A DNA stretch of 64,000 bases. It comes from Tsukamurella sputi. Lineage in GTDB: Bacteria; Actinomycetota; Actinomycetes; Mycobacteriales; Mycobacteriaceae. The notes beneath the pieces are model-generated. The model made no database searches. It was not told the origin of the DNA and worked only from the letters and a program-made list of their open reading frames with translations. The translations under genes and the position numbers were made by a program. Positions 62,855 to 64,000 of the stretch are shown piece after piece (within the stretch, counting starts at the first letter, position 1; each line of letters begins with the position of its first letter). Where the stretch lies: assembly GCF_007858445.1 (NCBI RefSeq), contig NZ_VIGV01000004.1, positions 558,001 to 622,000 on the forward strand, read 5' to 3'.

Positions 62855-64000
62855 GTGAGCGATCTGGACCGGGCCGTCTGGCCCGCCCACGCACGCCGCG
62901 AGGCCGACGGTGCCGTCACCGTCGCCGGGGTCTCGGTGAACGCGCTCGCGGCCGAGTACGGCACGCCCCTGCTCGTGATCGACGAGGACGACTTCCGCGC
63001 CCGTTGCCGCGGCATGCGCGAGGCCTTCGGCGAGGACGCCGCGGTGCACTACGCCTCGAAGGCCTTCCTCTCCATGGAGATCGCCCGGTGGGTGCGCGAC
63101 GAGGGCCTCAACCTGGACGTCTGCAGCGGCGGCGAACTGGCGGTCGCGCTGCGCGCCGGCTTCCCCGCGGAGCGGATCGCGTTGCACGGCAACAACAAGT
63201 CCGTCGCCGAGCTGGACTACGCCGTCGAATCCCGCATCGGCCACGTGGTCGTCGACTCGCTGTCGGAGATCGCCCGCCTCGACGCGGTCGCGGGGGAGCG
63301 GAACGTGGTGCAGGAGGTGCTGATCCGCCTCACGCCCGGCGTCGAGGCGCACACCCACGAATTCATCTCCACCGCGCACGAGGACCAGAAGTTCGGCTTC
63401 TCGCTGGCCGCGTCGAGCCCCGAATCCGGCTCGGCCGACGGTGATTCGCCGGCCATGCGGGCCGTTACCGCGGTCTTCGCGGCCGACAACCTGCGCCTGG
63501 TGGGGCTGCACAGCCACATCGGCTCGCAGATCTTCGACGTCAACGGCTTCGAGATCGCCGCGCGCCGCGTTCTGGAGCTGCTGCGCGACGTCGTCGCCCG
63601 CTTCGGCGCGGAGAAGACCGCCCAGCTGAGCACGATCGACCTCGGCGGCGGCCTCGGCATCTCGTACACCGCGCACGACGATCCGCCGCCCGTGGCGGAC
63701 CTCGCGGCGAAGCTGCGGCACATCGTCGAGACCGAGTCGGCCGCGCTGGGCCTGAAGACTCCGCACCTCGCGGTCGAGCCCGGTCGCGCGATCGCGGGCC
63801 CGCCCGGAATCACGCTCTACGAGGTGGGCACGATCAAGGACGTCGCGGTGGATTCCGAGGATGTTGCGGCCCAGGGCTTCCGGCGCTACGTCTCCGTGGA
63901 CGGCGGCATGAGCGACAACATCCGCACCGCGCTGTACGGCGCGGAGTACACCGCCGTGGTCGCGAGCCGCGACCCAGAGGGTGCGCCGGTGCGCTCGCGC
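62855..64000 (+). CDS. lysA: Diaminopimelate decarboxylase, 3' end cut off by the window
   Basis: 382 codons visible from GTG 62855 (AGGAAG upstream); the frame is open at the right edge. PLP lysine is K69 in [17 protein letters not shown], the substrate/PLP motif is [20 protein letters not shown], and [39 protein letters not shown] and [19 protein letters not shown] follow. It makes L-lysine from meso-diaminopimelate, the last lysine step, balancing the cell wall precursor pool. Operonic with argS. Confidence 0.96.
   Translation, partial: MSDLDRAVWPAHARREADGAVTVAGVSVNALAAEYGTPLLVIDEDDFRARCRGMREAFGEDAAVHYASKAFLSMEIARWVRDEGLNLDVCSGGELAVALRAGFPAERIALHGNNKSVAELDYAVESRIGHVVVDSLSEIARLDAVAGERNVVQEVLIRLTPGVEAHTHEFISTAHEDQKFGFSLAASSPESGSADGDSPAMRAVTAVFAADNLRLVGLHSHIGSQIFDVNGFEIAARRVLELLRDVVARFGAEKTAQLSTIDLGGGLGISYTAHDDPPPVADLAAKLRHIVETESAALGLKTPHLAVEPGRAIAGPPGITLYEVGTIKDVAVDSEDVAAQGFRRYVSVDGGMSDNIRTALYGAEYTAVVASRDPEGAPVRSR

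Overview
This is a very GC-rich (about 70%) actinobacterial chromosome segment. Gene content and order point to a mycolate-type genus of the Mycobacteriales such as Tsukamurella, Gordonia or a relative; the genus cannot be fixed from the window alone. Several blocks repeat known Mycobacterium tuberculosis neighbourhoods: DivIVA-DUF3117-glgA/glgC (Rv1209-Rv1213), fbiB-fbiA/whiB2/Rv3259/Rv3258c/manB/Rv3256c/manA (Rv3262-Rv3255c), an Rv3253c-like transporter and ahcY (Rv3248c), CBS-MgtE-N/stress protein/lpqY-sugABC/corA/lpqZ/SDR/kgd (Rv1232c-Rv1249c), and argS-lysA (Rv1292-Rv1293). All product names come from reading sequence motifs and remembered family features, not from a database search.

Layout. 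1-1.1 kb: the end of an erythromycin-esterase-like gene. 1.1-6 kb: DivIVA-domain protein, DUF3117, an RlmA-type rRNA methyltransferase, divergent glycogen genes glgA and glgC, and a CPBP protease. 6-9 kb: a small membrane protein, an alpha/beta hydrolase, an SDR and a Nudix hydrolase. 9-17.3 kb: cofactor F420 genes (fbiB, fbiA), whiB2, and the mannose-phosphate/GDP-mannose supply genes (manB, TobH-like, manA). 17.3-22 kb: an orphan antitoxin-like gene, an amino acid permease, a tandem SMI1/KNR4 protein and ahcY. 22-27.9 kb: a magnesium/CBS membrane cluster, a stress protein, a small regulated membrane operon, an AurF-type diiron oxygenase and a TetR regulator. 28-32.4 kb: the trehalose importer lpqY-sugABC, trailed by a phosphoesterase, a ParB-like protein and a SUFU-domain protein. 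34.6-43.2 kb: corA, lpqZ, an SDR/TetR divergent pair, the very large kgd, and a membrane-associated protein. 43.4-52 kb: thioesterase, acetyltransferase, then a DNA-metabolism island (SNF2 helicase, SWIM protein, Mre11-like nuclease, Rad50-like ATPase). 52-61 kb: an acyl-CoA synthetase, SRPBCC protein, CtpE-like P-type ATPase, DUF222/HNH protein and FUSC membrane protein. 61-64 kb: tRNA-Arg(CCG), argS and the start of lysA.

The strongest window-wide regulatory signal is leaderless transcription. Fifteen genes have a TANNNT -10 hexamer ending exactly 7 nt before an ATG or GTG and no usable Shine-Dalgarno sequence; six more have spacings of 6, 8 or 9 nt. This rule settles many start codons. Several of these promoters carry perfect or near-perfect palindromes that look like operators. 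No CRISPR array, insertion sequence, rRNA or prophage is visible.
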